64,000 nt of DNA from Colimorpha sp045222295 (GTDB taxonomy: Bacteria; Bacteroidota; Bacteroidia; Bacteroidales; P3). How positions within the stretch are numbered: position 1 is the stretch's first letter; every line of letters begins with the position of its first letter. Below are positions 25,447-32,855 of this stretch, piece by piece. The position numbers and the translations under genes were made by a program. The stretch lies in contig JBGUXP010000003.1 of NCBI GenBank assembly GCA_045222295.1, positions 62,001 to 126,000 on the forward strand, in the 5' to 3' direction. The notes under the pieces are model-generated. The model did no database searches. It saw only the letters and a program-made list of their open reading frames with translations, and was not told the DNA's origin.

Positions 25447-26929
25447 GGTTTTGCGGCACCTAGTGTGTGTCTGCATTATTCTTGATTCTCTTTTTTTTCC
25501 GAGTATCCTTCATGCTCAGGGTTCCGCATTTGTTGCCAATCAGCAGCAGATGGCTATTCTCCCTGGCAATGTGAGGAATGTTTCGCTTGTTGATGGTGAG
25601 TTCTACTGTTATTCTGCGGGAGTACTGCTTAAGGCGCATCGTAGCGGTGATCAGCTGCTGGAATTTTGGCCCGACACTGTTTTTGCGCGTCTCCAGGAGA
25701 ATGTGGAGTATGTGGTACGGCATCCCTCAGGTGACATCTATCTTACGGCGCGCGACAAGAAAGGACGTTCTTTCCTTTATCAGTGCATCAATCTTGGTAC
25801 TAAGGACGAGAAGATGAAGCAGGTGCGTTTGGATGGAGGTCTTTTCAATAAGGGAATGACCGTTGAGCATCCTACATTCTCTAAGGATGGCAGGATTATT
25901 GTCTTTTCGTCGAATGAAGAAAAGAATAGTGAAGGGGGCTATGATTTATGGTATTCGCTGTATGATGGGGAACAATGGTCAAAGCCTGAGAATTTGGGAC
26001 GACGTGTGAATACGGGAAGGGATGAGATGACCCCTTTTATCTATCAGGAGTATCTTCTATTCTCCTCCAATGGCCGTCGCGAGGATAATGGAAAGATGTG
26101 TGTCTATTCTATGCGCTTGATTTCAGACCATGTGACGGGAGATACCGTGGACATGCAGCATATCGGGCGTAGTCGCGTACAGCGTTTGCCAGCTCCGCTC
26201 AATGCAGATAATGCTGATGACCTAGATATGGCAGTGGATACGATATCAAAGTGTGGTTACTGGGTTTCTCTTCGCAAGACTTTTGGGAACAAGAGCCCTC
26301 TTTATTCCTTTTCTGGCACACTCGATGGGATGCTGGTATGGGGTAAGGTGACCGACAAATCGGGACGACCCTTGGCCGGCGTTAATATCACTGCACGACA
26401 GGGTAAGTCTGTGGTGTGTAACAGTGTGACCGACCTGGACGGTCGTTACAGTGTTTATTTGGTTTGTGACCAAAGGTATGGGTTGACCTATCAGCATGAT
26501 GGATTTTTTTCCCAGATAGACTCCGTGAATACCGTCAAAAGTGATGAGGAATACCTCATTTTTGAGAGCCGTCGGGATGTGATGCTTGACCGTCTCCCCC
26601 TAGGCCAGCGTATCTATTTCGAGGACCTTTTCGGCCCTGATGCCGATGTGGAACTGAGCGCTCGTGGTATCGAGCGACTGGCGCCGCTGGTGCAGTTTCT
26701 CAACGATAACCCCTTGTTGAAAGTGAATATGACGCTTATCAACGCCCTTACAGACAATGGGGACTTTAATCTGATGCTTACCGATGAACGTATTCGGACA
26801 TTGGAAAAATATCTCTATCCGTTGTTGCCGACAACGGTCGAAATTAATATCGAAAATGGCTGTATTGGACGTGACGGATGCAGCGATGCTTCGGGTGTGT
26901 CCCGTCTGACGGTATTGATTAATAAATAG
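25436..26929 (+). CDS. PorE-like periplasmic protein (PD40 propeller, CarboxypepD-reg, OmpA-like tail)
   Basis: 497 residues. Signal peptide ending SILHAQ. Residues ~30-300 contain WD40-like PD40 units (HPTFSKDGRIIVFSSNE, GYDLWYSLYDGEQWSKPENLG, EMTPFIYQEYLLFSSNGR). A carboxypeptidase-regulatory domain follows (WGKVTDKSGRPLAGVNITARQG), and the last ~120 residues look like a degenerate OmpA C-terminal domain (LPLGQRIYFEDLF, LVQFLNDNPLLKVNM). This is the order of P. gingivalis PorE without its TPR part. PorE ties the T9SS to peptidoglycan. The assignment is tentative because the OmpA peptidoglycan motif is weak. Confidence 0.72.
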   Translation: MSNRVLRHLVCVCIILDSLFFPSILHAQGSAFVANQQQMAILPGNVRNVSLVDGEFYCYSAGVLLKAHRSGDQLLEFWPDTVFARLQENVEYVVRHPSGDIYLTARDKKGRSFLYQCINLGTKDEKMKQVRLDGGLFNKGMTVEHPTFSKDGRIIVFSSNEEKNSEGGYDLWYSLYDGEQWSKPENLGRRVNTGRDEMTPFIYQEYLLFSSNGRREDNGKMCVYSMRLISDHVTGDTVDMQHIGRSRVQRLPAPLNADNADDLDMAVDTISKCGYWVSLRKTFGNKSPLYSFSGTLDGMLVWGKVTDKSGRPLAGVNITARQGKSVVCNSVTDLDGRYSVYLVCDQRYGLTYQHDGFFSQIDSVNTVKSDEEYLIFESRRDVMLDRLPLGQRIYFEDLFGPDADVELSARGIERLAPLVQFLNDNPLLKVNMTLINALTDNGDFNLMLTDERIRTLEKYLYPLLPTTVEINIENGCIGRDGCSDASGVSRLTVLINK

Positions 26930-26951
26930 TTGTAAAAAATATTAAAAAAAA

Positions 26952-26983
26952 TTTGGTCAGTATCTAAAAAGGTTGTACTTTTG
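26952..26983 (+). promoter_or_regulatory. tRNA-Pro promoter
   Basis: TTTG at 26952-26955 and TACTTTTG at 26976-26983, 20-bp spacer. It precedes the tRNA by about 70 bp. Confidence 0.8.
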
Positions 26984-27052
26984 CACCCGATTTCGAGAGA
27001 AGAAATCCTGTGATTGTTCGCTCAACAAGTTCGCGTTCAATCAATAATTGTT

Positions 27053-27126
27053 CGGGGTGTGGCGCAGTTGGCTAGCGCACTTGCATGGGGTGCAAGGGGT
27101 CGAAAGTTCGAGTCTTTTCACCCCGA
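27053..27126 (+). tRNA. tRNA-Pro (anticodon GGG)
   Basis: Full cloverleaf by eye: acceptor CGGGGTG / CACCCCG, D arm GCGC / GCGC, anticodon stem CTTGC / GCAAG around the loop ATGGGGT (anticodon GGG, positions 87-89 of 270xx), T arm GAAAG / CTTTT with the loop TTCGAGT, discriminator A. CCA is not encoded. A 20-nt stretch covering its 3' end recurs imperfectly at 32757-32776 and is the probable integration site of the element that follows. Confidence 0.94.
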
Positions 27127-27131
27127 CAATT
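27112..27131 (+). other. Left attachment site candidate (attL)
   Basis: GTCTTTTCACCCCGACAATT spans the T-arm 3' strand, the acceptor 3' strand and 5 nt beyond tRNA-Pro. It pairs with 32757-32776. Confidence 0.7.
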
Positions 27132-27137
27132 TTTTAA

Positions 27138-27182
27138 GATAGGCGGGTATTTCTTTGAATATCAAAAAGAAAGCCCGCCTAT
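27138..27182. other. Long hairpin after tRNA-Pro
   Basis: ATAGGCGGG and CCCGCCTAT enclose TTTCTTT and AAAGAAA, giving a stem of about 16 bp. There is no T-run on the plus strand. It may end tRNA transcription or protect the left end of the element. Confidence 0.6.
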
Positions 27183-27193
27183 TACTTTAAGCG

Positions 27194-27215
27194 GGTAACA
27201 AATCAGTAACAAAAA
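27194..27215 (+). repeat. GGTAACAAA-type repeats near the left end of the element
   Basis: GGTAACAAA (27194-27202) and AGTAACAAAAA (27205-27215) match a cluster of the same units at 32614-32663 beside the integrase promoter. They could be arm-type integrase sites. Confidence 0.55.
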
Positions 27216-27308
27216 TGGCTGTATTGCTGCCATCGGTGGCGGGCTTTCACGGTGCAAAGATACAACTTTTTTTGCAATCGGCAATGGTTTCTGTCGTGTG
27301 GCCGCTTT

Positions 27309-27378
27309 GATACGCCGCAGTATCACACAACCTCTTGTTTTTGTGTACATTGCAAATGCTGTGATACACCACAGTATC
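27309..27378. repeat. Pair of 16-bp inverted repeats GATAC-N6-GTATC
   Basis: GATACGCCGCAGTATC (27309-27324) and GATACACCACAGTATC (27363-27378) start 54 bp apart. They have the same arms and nearly the same spacer. Between them ACACAA / TTGTGT forms a third inverted repeat. They suggest operator or recombination-protein sites near the left end. Confidence 0.7.
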
Positions 27379-27666
27379 AAGGTATGCCTGTATGGGTAGT
27401 TAATACAAATGGCCCAAAAGTAATAATATTCCAACACATTTCCATCTCAATAACAGATAGTTATGTGCTGTATATGTAATGTTAATTATTAAATAGTGTT
27501 AAAGTTATAGTATGCCATCGGTAGGGGACTATCCCCATAGGCGGGGGCCGTTTCATGCAGTTTGCAGGGGCCAGGTATCCCCCGCTACATAGGGTTGTAA
27601 TTTCCCCCTTAACAACCCCCATTCAAATAGCCGTGGCACTCCAAATATGAAAAAGTTGCAGAAAAA

Positions 27667-27977
27667 TGCAACTCAATTTACATATACTGCAATCCAATCT
27701 ACACTTATTGCAATCCAATCTACACTTATTGCAACTGTACAAGTTATATATATTGCAACTCAATCTACATATGTTGCAATCCCGTTTACATATAATGCAT
27801 GTCAATCTACATATGATGCAACTCAATCTATATATGATGCAACTCAATCTACAAATATTGCAACTGTCAAATTACATATAATGCAGGTCAATCTACACAT
27901 AATGCAACCCAATTAATATATGTTGCAACTCAATCTACACTTATTGCAACTATCCAGTTTACACCTATTGCAACATT
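27667..27977. repeat. Tandem array, 14 units of about 21 bp
   Basis: Units begin TGCAA, with the consensus TGCAACTCAATCTAC followed by six A/T-rich bases ending before the next TGCAA. Starts are at 27667, 27688, 27709, 27730, 27754, 27775, 27796, 27817, 27838, 27859, 27882, 27903, 27924 and 27945, with a partial unit at 27969. Most units are exactly 21 bp; three are 23-24 bp. The period of two helical turns puts TTGCAA on one DNA face, as in iterons. Confidence 0.92.
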
Positions 27978-28011
27978 GTTTAGAATATTGGCGGGTCAAT
28001 TGATAATTTCA

Positions 28012-28320
28012 TCAACTTTGTTTATGCTTATATAAACTGCTGGTACCAAAGAAACGCTGTGCAATGGTGTTCAGGTGGTCCTTGTCCCATAAAAAACTAT
28101 TTCCAACATTCTCTGACGTTGTGCCGCCCTCAATACATTCTCCCTTGTTATCAAACACAGCCCAAACATAAGATACCCCTTGCATCGTTATGGTGTTGAG
28201 TTCTTGAATCAACTTCTTCTTGCTGTTGCCGACAATCTTCTCAACGCGGCCCCGCTTGAATAACTTTAGATCAAACGGCTTGTAAACCGCCGTGTATTTT
28301 GGTGTGGTGCTTGTGGCCAT
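28012..28320 (-). CDS. Unknown 102-residue protein of the integrated element
   Basis: Starts at the ATG at 28320 (MATSTTPKYTAVYKP); an in-frame extension to 28392 is less likely because it runs into low-complexity codons and has no better start. It is basic in the middle (KLFKRGRVEKIVGNSKKKL), with a compact Trp/Val region and no signal or membrane segment. It is the last gene of the rep operon. Small basic proteins next to filamentous phage rep genes are often single-strand DNA binding proteins, but no such motif is visible, so this is only a thought. Confidence 0.65.
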   Translation of the reverse strand: MATSTTPKYTAVYKPFDLKLFKRGRVEKIVGNSKKKLIQELNTITMQGVSYVWAVFDNKGECIEGGTTSENVGNSFLWDKDHLNTIAQRFFGTSSLYKHKQS

Positions 28321-28398
28321 ATCATTAAAAAACTCTCTGTGGTGACGATTACCCGCTCCCCAGCACAGACAGGGGGGGGCGTTGTTCAACACCCACCC

Positions 28399-29331
28399 TT
28401 ACCGTGCATATCGGGCTATGTCGGCAACCGCCTTTTCTATTTCATGTATCAGGTCGGTGTCGCCCTCGGCGGGCGTTTGGAATATCTTTGTGAGGTCGCT
28501 TTTCAGGCGTGAATAGTATAGCCTGTTGGCAAATTGCTTTCTCGCTTTGAGGTCTGCAATAAAATCATCAATGACAGACTGCCCGCCTTGTTGTAGCAAT
28601 CGGGCAAACAGGGCTGTCTGTGCATCTTTGGGGGTCTTAATGTTTTCCATCATCATTGTGTTTCTGTGTATCTTCTTAATGGTTTCAAACTCCTGTCGCC
28701 ACTGTTGCACCAACATATAGTACAAGTCGGGGTTGTACAGTGCCGCCGCTGGTAGTTGCTCGGCTCGTTTCAACTGTCGGTGTGGCTGCTTCAACAGCCT
28801 CATTTCATACCTCAACAGGTTACAGTCGGCCAGTGAGGGTGGTATCAACGCCCGCTTTGCCGCCGCCTCTTTGGTCTTGTCATAGAATATCAACTGCCGC
28901 TTCTGTGTAGAGTAATACAATGTGGTTGGTGTCGCTTGCAAACGCTCATACCTCGTCTTGTCGCCCAAGTAACTGTAATAGTCAGACGGTGGCCGCGTGG
29001 TCGGTATCACTGTTGAAATGTCAGCCCTTAACACTTTGGCCGCTTCAATGTCGGCGTGTAGTCGGTCGCTCATCTCCTGCAAGGCTTCCTGAACTTGTCG
29101 CCGTGTCAGCGTGTAGACGTTTGAGGGCAAATAGAACTTTGCCAAACTCCCCAGCAACGCCGCCCCGCTACTCGATATACTTACTTGGTAATCCCCAAGT
29201 CTGCCAGTGCAAGTGTACCCCTGCCGCTCGTTCTGCCGCTCGGTTACATCGGTAAGATAGGGGGCAATGGTAAAGGGGTCGCCCTCTGCCATCACCTCTC
29301 TATCTAACCACATATTCAATGTATCAATCAT
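28399..29331 (-). CDS. Filamentous-phage-type (gpII/X family) rolling-circle replication protein
   Basis: 310 residues from the ATG at 29331, giving MIDTLNMWLDREV, which resembles the MIDML start of phage M13 gene II protein. Further matches in order: a helix followed by an IxxADIS-like strand, the strand QKRQLIFYDKTKEA, and NLLRYEMRLLKQ followed by a helical tail, parallel to the VRFEARIK region of gpII. Such proteins nick the double-stranded origin and start rolling-circle replication. The promoter carries paired TGTATACAAA sites. The family is recognised by pattern only; the active Tyr cannot be assigned with certainty. Confidence 0.72.
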   Translation of the reverse strand: MIDTLNMWLDREVMAEGDPFTIAPYLTDVTERQNERQGYTCTGRLGDYQVSISSSGAALLGSLAKFYLPSNVYTLTRRQVQEALQEMSDRLHADIEAAKVLRADISTVIPTTRPPSDYYSYLGDKTRYERLQATPTTLYYSTQKRQLIFYDKTKEAAAKRALIPPSLADCNLLRYEMRLLKQPHRQLKRAEQLPAAALYNPDLYYMLVQQWRQEFETIKKIHRNTMMMENIKTPKDAQTALFARLLQQGGQSVIDDFIADLKARKQFANRLYYSRLKSDLTKIFQTPAEGDTDLIHEIEKAVADIARYAR

Positions 29332-29352
29332 TGCACTTTGTTTACTTGGGTA

Positions 29353-29390
29353 TGTATACAAAATCTGTATACAAAGTTACCTTACTATAT
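29353..29390 (-). promoter_or_regulatory. rep promoter with paired operator sites
   Basis: On the minus strand TAACTTTG is the -7 box. Just downstream two direct repeats of TGTATACAAA (plus-strand reading), start to start 13 bp apart at about 29353 and 29366, each hold the palindrome TGTATACA. They overlap the transcription start, the right place for a repressor. Confidence 0.7.
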
Positions 29391-29404
29391 AGACAATGGG
29401 GTTT

Positions 29405-29995
29405 TCAACGCCAGTAGTCATAAAATGTCTTTGCCGCCGCCCTCATGGTCTGCAATGCTTCTGTATAAACACCGTCAGCAAGGGCTTTGGCGTTCCCCAG
29501 TATGGTACACAGTCCGTTTGGAATAACAAGCCACTCAATCTGCTGCCAGTCGGGGGTAACTATAAATAAATATCCATCGTTTTTATTACAATGGAATGGG
29601 TTTAGGTTGCCGCTTTTCAACAAGCGGTTGCCGTTGGGGTTGCCATATCCATACATGAAGCTACTTTCGGCTGCGGTGTCAAGTAAATAAACGCTGCTAA
29701 TATTGACACTATCGTTTGCCCTCTTTCCATCGTTGCCTATGGTGGTTTGCTTCCCCATCAGGAAACGGTCAGCTCGCCGCGTGTCGCTACTGTCAATTAT
29801 GCCGCGTGTGTCATTGAGATATACAACAACCATACCTTTGGCATTTTGTAGGGCTTCCAGTGGCTTGTAATAGCCCGCCGTGGCGGTCACATCAAACCGT
29901 GGTATCTTTGCCCCAGCCTTGCCGCCGTTGCGTTTCTTCACCTCATCGGGCAGTTGTTCCAGCCTTATATAAGCGGTAAAATCTATGTTGCTCAT
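29405..29995 (-). CDS. Unknown 196-residue protein of the integrated element
   Basis: Starts at the ATG at 29995, overlapping the HTH gene stop by 4 nt (ATGA). No signal peptide. It contains FTAYIRLEQLP, a Gly/Lys-rich turn and VVVYLNDTRGIIDSSDTRRADRFL, then aromatic-rich segments ending AAKTFYDYWR. The beta-rich start with few membrane features is compatible with a DNA-binding or coat-like role, but I recognise no family. It sits between the HTH gene and rep and is probably co-transcribed with the HTH gene. Confidence 0.7.
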   Translation of the reverse strand: MSNIDFTAYIRLEQLPDEVKKRNGGKAGAKIPRFDVTATAGYYKPLEALQNAKGMVVVYLNDTRGIIDSSDTRRADRFLMGKQTTIGNDGKRANDSVNISSVYLLDTAAESSFMYGYGNPNGNRLLKSGNLNPFHCNKNDGYLFIVTPDWQQIEWLVIPNGLCTILGNAKALADGVYTEALQTMRAAAKTFYDYWR

Positions 29996-30294
29996 TTTCC
30001 CACTCCTTTCCGTTTGCTGTTCATTACACAATGGGCTATGGCGTTTTGTTCCTGTTCTGCCTCGGTAGGCACTCGGTAGGCTAACAGCCAGTTTTCAATC
30101 TCCTGCTTGTTAAAGTAGGTCATCTTGCCTCCCTCGCTCTTGTAGTATGGTATTTTTTTGGCACATACAAGTTTGTACAGGTGGCTTTTGCTCAATCCAG
30201 TGAGCAAACTAACATCGTTCATTGTGAGGGCGTTCTTTGCCCCTAAAACTGCAAGTTGTTTCAGTTCTTGCAACTGTTCCATTACCTCTTCCAT
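29992..30294 (-). CDS. Excisionase-like helix-turn-helix protein
   Basis: 100 residues. A coiled N-terminus (MEEVMEQLQELKQL) is followed by an HTH_17/MerR-type winged helix: LTMNDVSLLTGLSKSHLYKLVCAKKIPYYK, a wing with GGKMTYFNKQEIENWLL, and a basic tail. Proteins of this type act as excisionases or regulators in Bacteroidales integrative elements and are usually close to the integrase. It may bind the paired TGTATACAAA sites in front of rep or the GATAC repeats at the left end. Confidence 0.85.
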   Translation of the reverse strand: MEEVMEQLQELKQLAVLGAKNALTMNDVSLLTGLSKSHLYKLVCAKKIPYYKSEGGKMTYFNKQEIENWLLAYRVPTEAEQEQNAIAHCVMNSKRKGVGK

Positions 30295-30600
30295 AACATC
30301 ACTATTTAATCTTTATTGAGGTGGTTGTTTGGGCTGTCAGGGGTGAGGTGCAACGGCTCTCCCCGTCTTTGCCCTGAAACCGCAGCGGGCTGTTGCACTG
30401 TTTCCCTCTCGGCTTCAATTGCAAATATACAACAATTATAGGAAAAATAAAAAACTGACAACAACCAATATTTTTACATGGTCGCTGCCTATTACACAGT
30501 TATACTACTGAATACCAAAAGAAAATAAAAAAACGGCTGACGATGCAAAATTTTACATTTATCAGCCGTTCTTGGTCGTGTCGGTCGGTCGCTGTCAGTC
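30295..30600. other. Spacer inside the integrated element
   Basis: 306 bp without a gene. It holds the presumed promoter region of the HTH gene on the minus strand and, at its right side, the terminator described at 30530-30572. Confidence 0.6.
30530..30572 (-). terminator. Terminator of the integrase operon
   Basis: On the minus strand CGGCTGA / TCAGCCG encloses an inner ATG-AAAATTTT-CAT stem and is followed by seven T. It separates the integrase unit from the HTH-rep unit. Confidence 0.85.
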
Positions 30601-31407
30601 CTAATTCTTTCCCGCCGTGCTGCCAACTTTCAGAATATTGAGCAACTTTTGGTGCTTCTTTGGCTCGTCTTTTTTTCCGCTTTTTATGTTGCTCCTGTCG
30701 GTTGCCATCGCCCTTATGTTAGGCTCTTTCCCCTTTACTCTGAAACAGGCTTTGGCTGTTTCCCAGTAAGTCTTAAACAGTATATCGACAAGCAATGCCA
30801 ATTCGTTTTGGTCAGCAAGCCAATTTAGGGGCTTCACAGGCTCGTTTGTCGGTGTACCCTTGCAAACGAATAACCAAGCCGCCGCCGTGGTGTCAGCCGA
30901 CAAATATCTGTCGCCCCTGCTATCGGGTTTGGTTAGGGCTTCAAGTATATGCAGCAATGTATCATCAGACAATTTGCTGTCAAAATGCCTTGTGGGGCGT
31001 TCTTGCACGCCCTCACTGCCGTTCATGGTCGCTGCGGTGTGTTGTGCCGCCTCGCCATCAATCGGGGCTGTGGTGGCTGTTTCCAGCCTCTTCAACTCGG
31101 CTTGGCATACTCTTCTCATTTCATTGAACAGCATATATGTATGAAAACTATCTGCCTCGGCCATCACCCTGCCACACCCATCCAATTTTTTTTTCAACCA
31201 GTCCTCATAACTGCCGCCATAATCAACCGCAGCGTGTTGTTCACATATTGTTTTGAAATGGTTAATGTTCTTCACAATGCTTTTGTATGTCTGTGGGTAC
31301 TGCTCCCTAATATCTTCAAGGGTCATTTTGGGGCATACCTCAACCTCTCCCATTTCAAGCCCGCCAATGGGGGCTGTTTCATCTTTCAGCCATTTAACTT
31401 TTCTCAT
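30601..31407 (-). CDS. Unknown 268-residue protein next to the integrase
   Basis: No signal or membrane segment. The N-terminus is MRKVKWLKDETAPIGG; the middle is helical with MTLEDIREQYPQTYKSIVKN and a Trp/Lys patch YEDWLKKKLDG. The C-terminal 50 residues are strongly basic (NIKSGKKDEPKKHQKLL). It starts 18 nt after the integrase stop and shares its terminator. Proteins of this size and charge beside Bacteroidales integrases may help excision or regulation, but no family is recognised. Confidence 0.7.
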   Translation of the reverse strand: MRKVKWLKDETAPIGGLEMGEVEVCPKMTLEDIREQYPQTYKSIVKNINHFKTICEQHAAVDYGGSYEDWLKKKLDGCGRVMAEADSFHTYMLFNEMRRVCQAELKRLETATTAPIDGEAAQHTAATMNGSEGVQERPTRHFDSKLSDDTLLHILEALTKPDSRGDRYLSADTTAAAWLFVCKGTPTNEPVKPLNWLADQNELALLVDILFKTYWETAKACFRVKGKEPNIRAMATDRSNIKSGKKDEPKKHQKLLNILKVGSTAGKN

Positions 31408-31425
31408 TGTTACCCGCTTTAATCG

Positions 31426-32559
31426 TTAAAAAATGTTGTCGGCAAGGTTTACCGCATCCTCTTTTTTCTTGTCAACTATCTTTGCATAGATTTGAGTTGT
31501 TTTAACGTCACTATGTCCCAATAGTTTGCTGGTGGTGTATAGGTCAGCCCCAAGTGTCAACATCATTGTTGCAAAGGTGTGTCGGCTGGTGTGAAAGGTC
31601 ACTTTTTTTGTTATGCCAGCCGTTGCCGCCCATTCTCTCAATGTGTCGTTTATCGGGCATTCTGTTGGTAGTGTAAATATGGCCTCGTTGTCAGCTTTAT
31701 CGCCTCGCTCTGGTAACCATTTCAATGCTTGCTGTGAAAGTGGTTGATATAGCGGGTTGCCTGTTTTCTTCTGCACCAGTTCAACCTTTGTCTTTCCCCC
31801 GTCCTCAACAATGTTGCCCCACCGCAGCCTACACACATCGCTAATTCTCAAACCACAGAAAGCACTAAACAGATATGCCCGCTTTATTTCCTCATTTCTG
31901 CATGGTGTGTCAATCAGGGTCTTTACCTCGTCAATGGTAAGGTATGTTCTTTGGCTCGGCGGCACCTCAATCTTGTCGGTATCGTCCAACTTGCTGCAAG
32001 GGTTCACCGCTATAATGTCGCGTTTCACCGCAGCGTTTAACGCCCTGCTGAATATCCTGTAAATGTTTTGGGCTGATACCTTTTCAAAGTGTTTGCCCGT
32101 TGACGTTGTATGAATGTTGGTTAGGTAGTTAATGAAACCCCTGCAATAATCAACGTCAATATCTCTCAATCGGGTTGTCTCGCCGCTGTAATTAAGTAAT
32201 ATGCGTTTGCACTCGTTAATCTGATACAACAACCCGTTGCTCTTGTCCTCTTTCATTTTCCTGTACTCGTCCATCCAATCAGCAAGCAACATCTTGCCTC
32301 GGTTGGTGTTCTTAATGCCCGCCTCATCGTTTGCCAACTCGATAATGCGTTGTGCCTTTATCGCGTTGGCCGCTTTCATGGTGTCGGCGTTCATCTGCTT
32401 TTGCAGCGGGTTTGTCGCTGGTACCAGGTAGAGTTTCAAAAATTCATAGTGCCGCTTTCCATCGCGGTATGTGTCAAGGTAGATACTTTGGTTTCCATCG
32501 GCCAGCGTCTTAAACCGCAGCCTAACAGGTTCCTTTGCTTTCTTGGGAGTGTTTGCCAT
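31426..32559 (-). CDS. Tyrosine recombinase / integrase
   Basis: 377 residues from the ATG at 32559, which follows a TATATTTG -7 box. An N-terminal arm-binding AP2-like strand (RLRFKTLADGNQSIYLDTYRDGKRHYE) is followed by a SAM-like core-binding domain and a catalytic domain with Arg in FCGLRISDVCRL, the HxxR box FHTSRHTFATMM, His in LLGHSDVKTT and the nucleophile Tyr in QIYAKIV. It is typical of Bacteroidales integrative elements. It lies 200 bp from the right attachment site and is transcribed inward. Confidence 0.95.
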   Translation of the reverse strand: MANTPKKAKEPVRLRFKTLADGNQSIYLDTYRDGKRHYEFLKLYLVPATNPLQKQMNADTMKAANAIKAQRIIELANDEAGIKNTNRGKMLLADWMDEYRKMKEDKSNGLLYQINECKRILLNYSGETTRLRDIDVDYCRGFINYLTNIHTTSTGKHFEKVSAQNIYRIFSRALNAAVKRDIIAVNPCSKLDDTDKIEVPPSQRTYLTIDEVKTLIDTPCRNEEIKRAYLFSAFCGLRISDVCRLRWGNIVEDGGKTKVELVQKKTGNPLYQPLSQQALKWLPERGDKADNEAIFTLPTECPINDTLREWAATAGITKKVTFHTSRHTFATMMLTLGADLYTTSKLLGHSDVKTTQIYAKIVDKKKEDAVNLADNIF

Positions 32560-32613
32560 AATGTTACTATTTTGATTTGTTACCAAGTGCAAATATACAA
32601 CAATTTTTTGAAA

Positions 32614-32663
32614 CGGGTAACAAACGGGTAACAAAAAGTAACAAAAAAAAACATAAGTAACAG
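32614..32663. repeat. Four GTAACA-type repeats upstream of the integrase
   Basis: Two GGGTAACAAA units (32615, 32626), then AAGTAACAAAAA and AAGTAACAG. They match units at 27194-27215 at the other end and overlap the integrase promoter region. Confidence 0.6.
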
Positions 32664-32756
32664 AAAATAAGTGATAAAAATTTGCACCATTATATCAGTG
32701 CAACTGCTTGTTTTATTGCTGTTTTATTTATCTTTTGTTTTCTTTTCAGTAATATG

Positions 32757-32776
32757 GTCTTTAAATCCCGACAATT
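32757..32776. other. Right attachment site candidate (attR)
   Basis: GTCTTTAAATCCCGACAATT matches the 3' end of tRNA-Pro at 17 of 20 positions. Confidence 0.65.
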
Positions 32777-32813
32777 CAAAAAAAAGAGAGGTCCTTTTGA
32801 ACCTCTCTTTTTT
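32777..32813. terminator. Bidirectional terminator, probably the displaced tRNA-Pro terminator
   Basis: AAAAAAGAGAGGT and ACCTCTCTTTTTT form a stem followed by T on both strands. It directly follows attR and also lies at the 3' end of murF, so before integration it would have ended both tRNA-Pro and murF transcripts. Confidence 0.88.
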
Positions 32814-32855
32814 ATTAGTTGATAAAATAGATTTGGTGAATCTTGATAATCTAAA

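Larger units (their letters stand above)
27132..28011. other. Non-coding left end of the integrated element
   Basis: 880 bp without a credible gene. It contains the hairpin, the GTAACAAA units, the GATAC inverted repeats, a G/C-run region with several short palindromes at 27517-27625 (blocks such as GGGGACTATCCCC and GCGGGGGCC), and then the ~21-bp array. A repetitive open frame crosses the array but reads only the repeat. Confidence 0.7.
27112..32776. mobile_element. Integrated element in tRNA-Pro, about 5.6 kb
   Basis: The left border is the 3' end of tRNA-Pro (27112-27131, GTCTTTTCACCCCGACAATT); the right border is the related GTCTTTAAATCCCGACAATT at 32757-32776 (17 of 20 identical). A strong terminator follows immediately at the right, where the native tRNA terminator would be expected. 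Six genes, all on the minus strand: tyrosine integrase, unknown 268-residue protein, excisionase-like HTH, unknown 196-residue protein, filamentous-phage-type replication protein, unknown 102-residue protein. The left 900 bp hold hairpins, paired inverted repeats and a ~21-bp tandem array. No coat, assembly ATPase, relaxase or conjugation gene is seen. Confidence 0.82.

Noticed and set aside
27647..27916. Open frame of 89 codons through the tandem array
   Set aside because: It encodes only the repeat, breaks where units are 23 bp, and lacks a ribosome binding site and promoter.
27667..27977. CRISPR array
   Set aside because: Units are ~21 bp head to tail with no unique spacers, and no cas gene is present.
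27112..32776. Complete filamentous prophage
   Set aside because: No coat, pilot or Zot-type assembly gene could be found; only the replication gene resembles that group.
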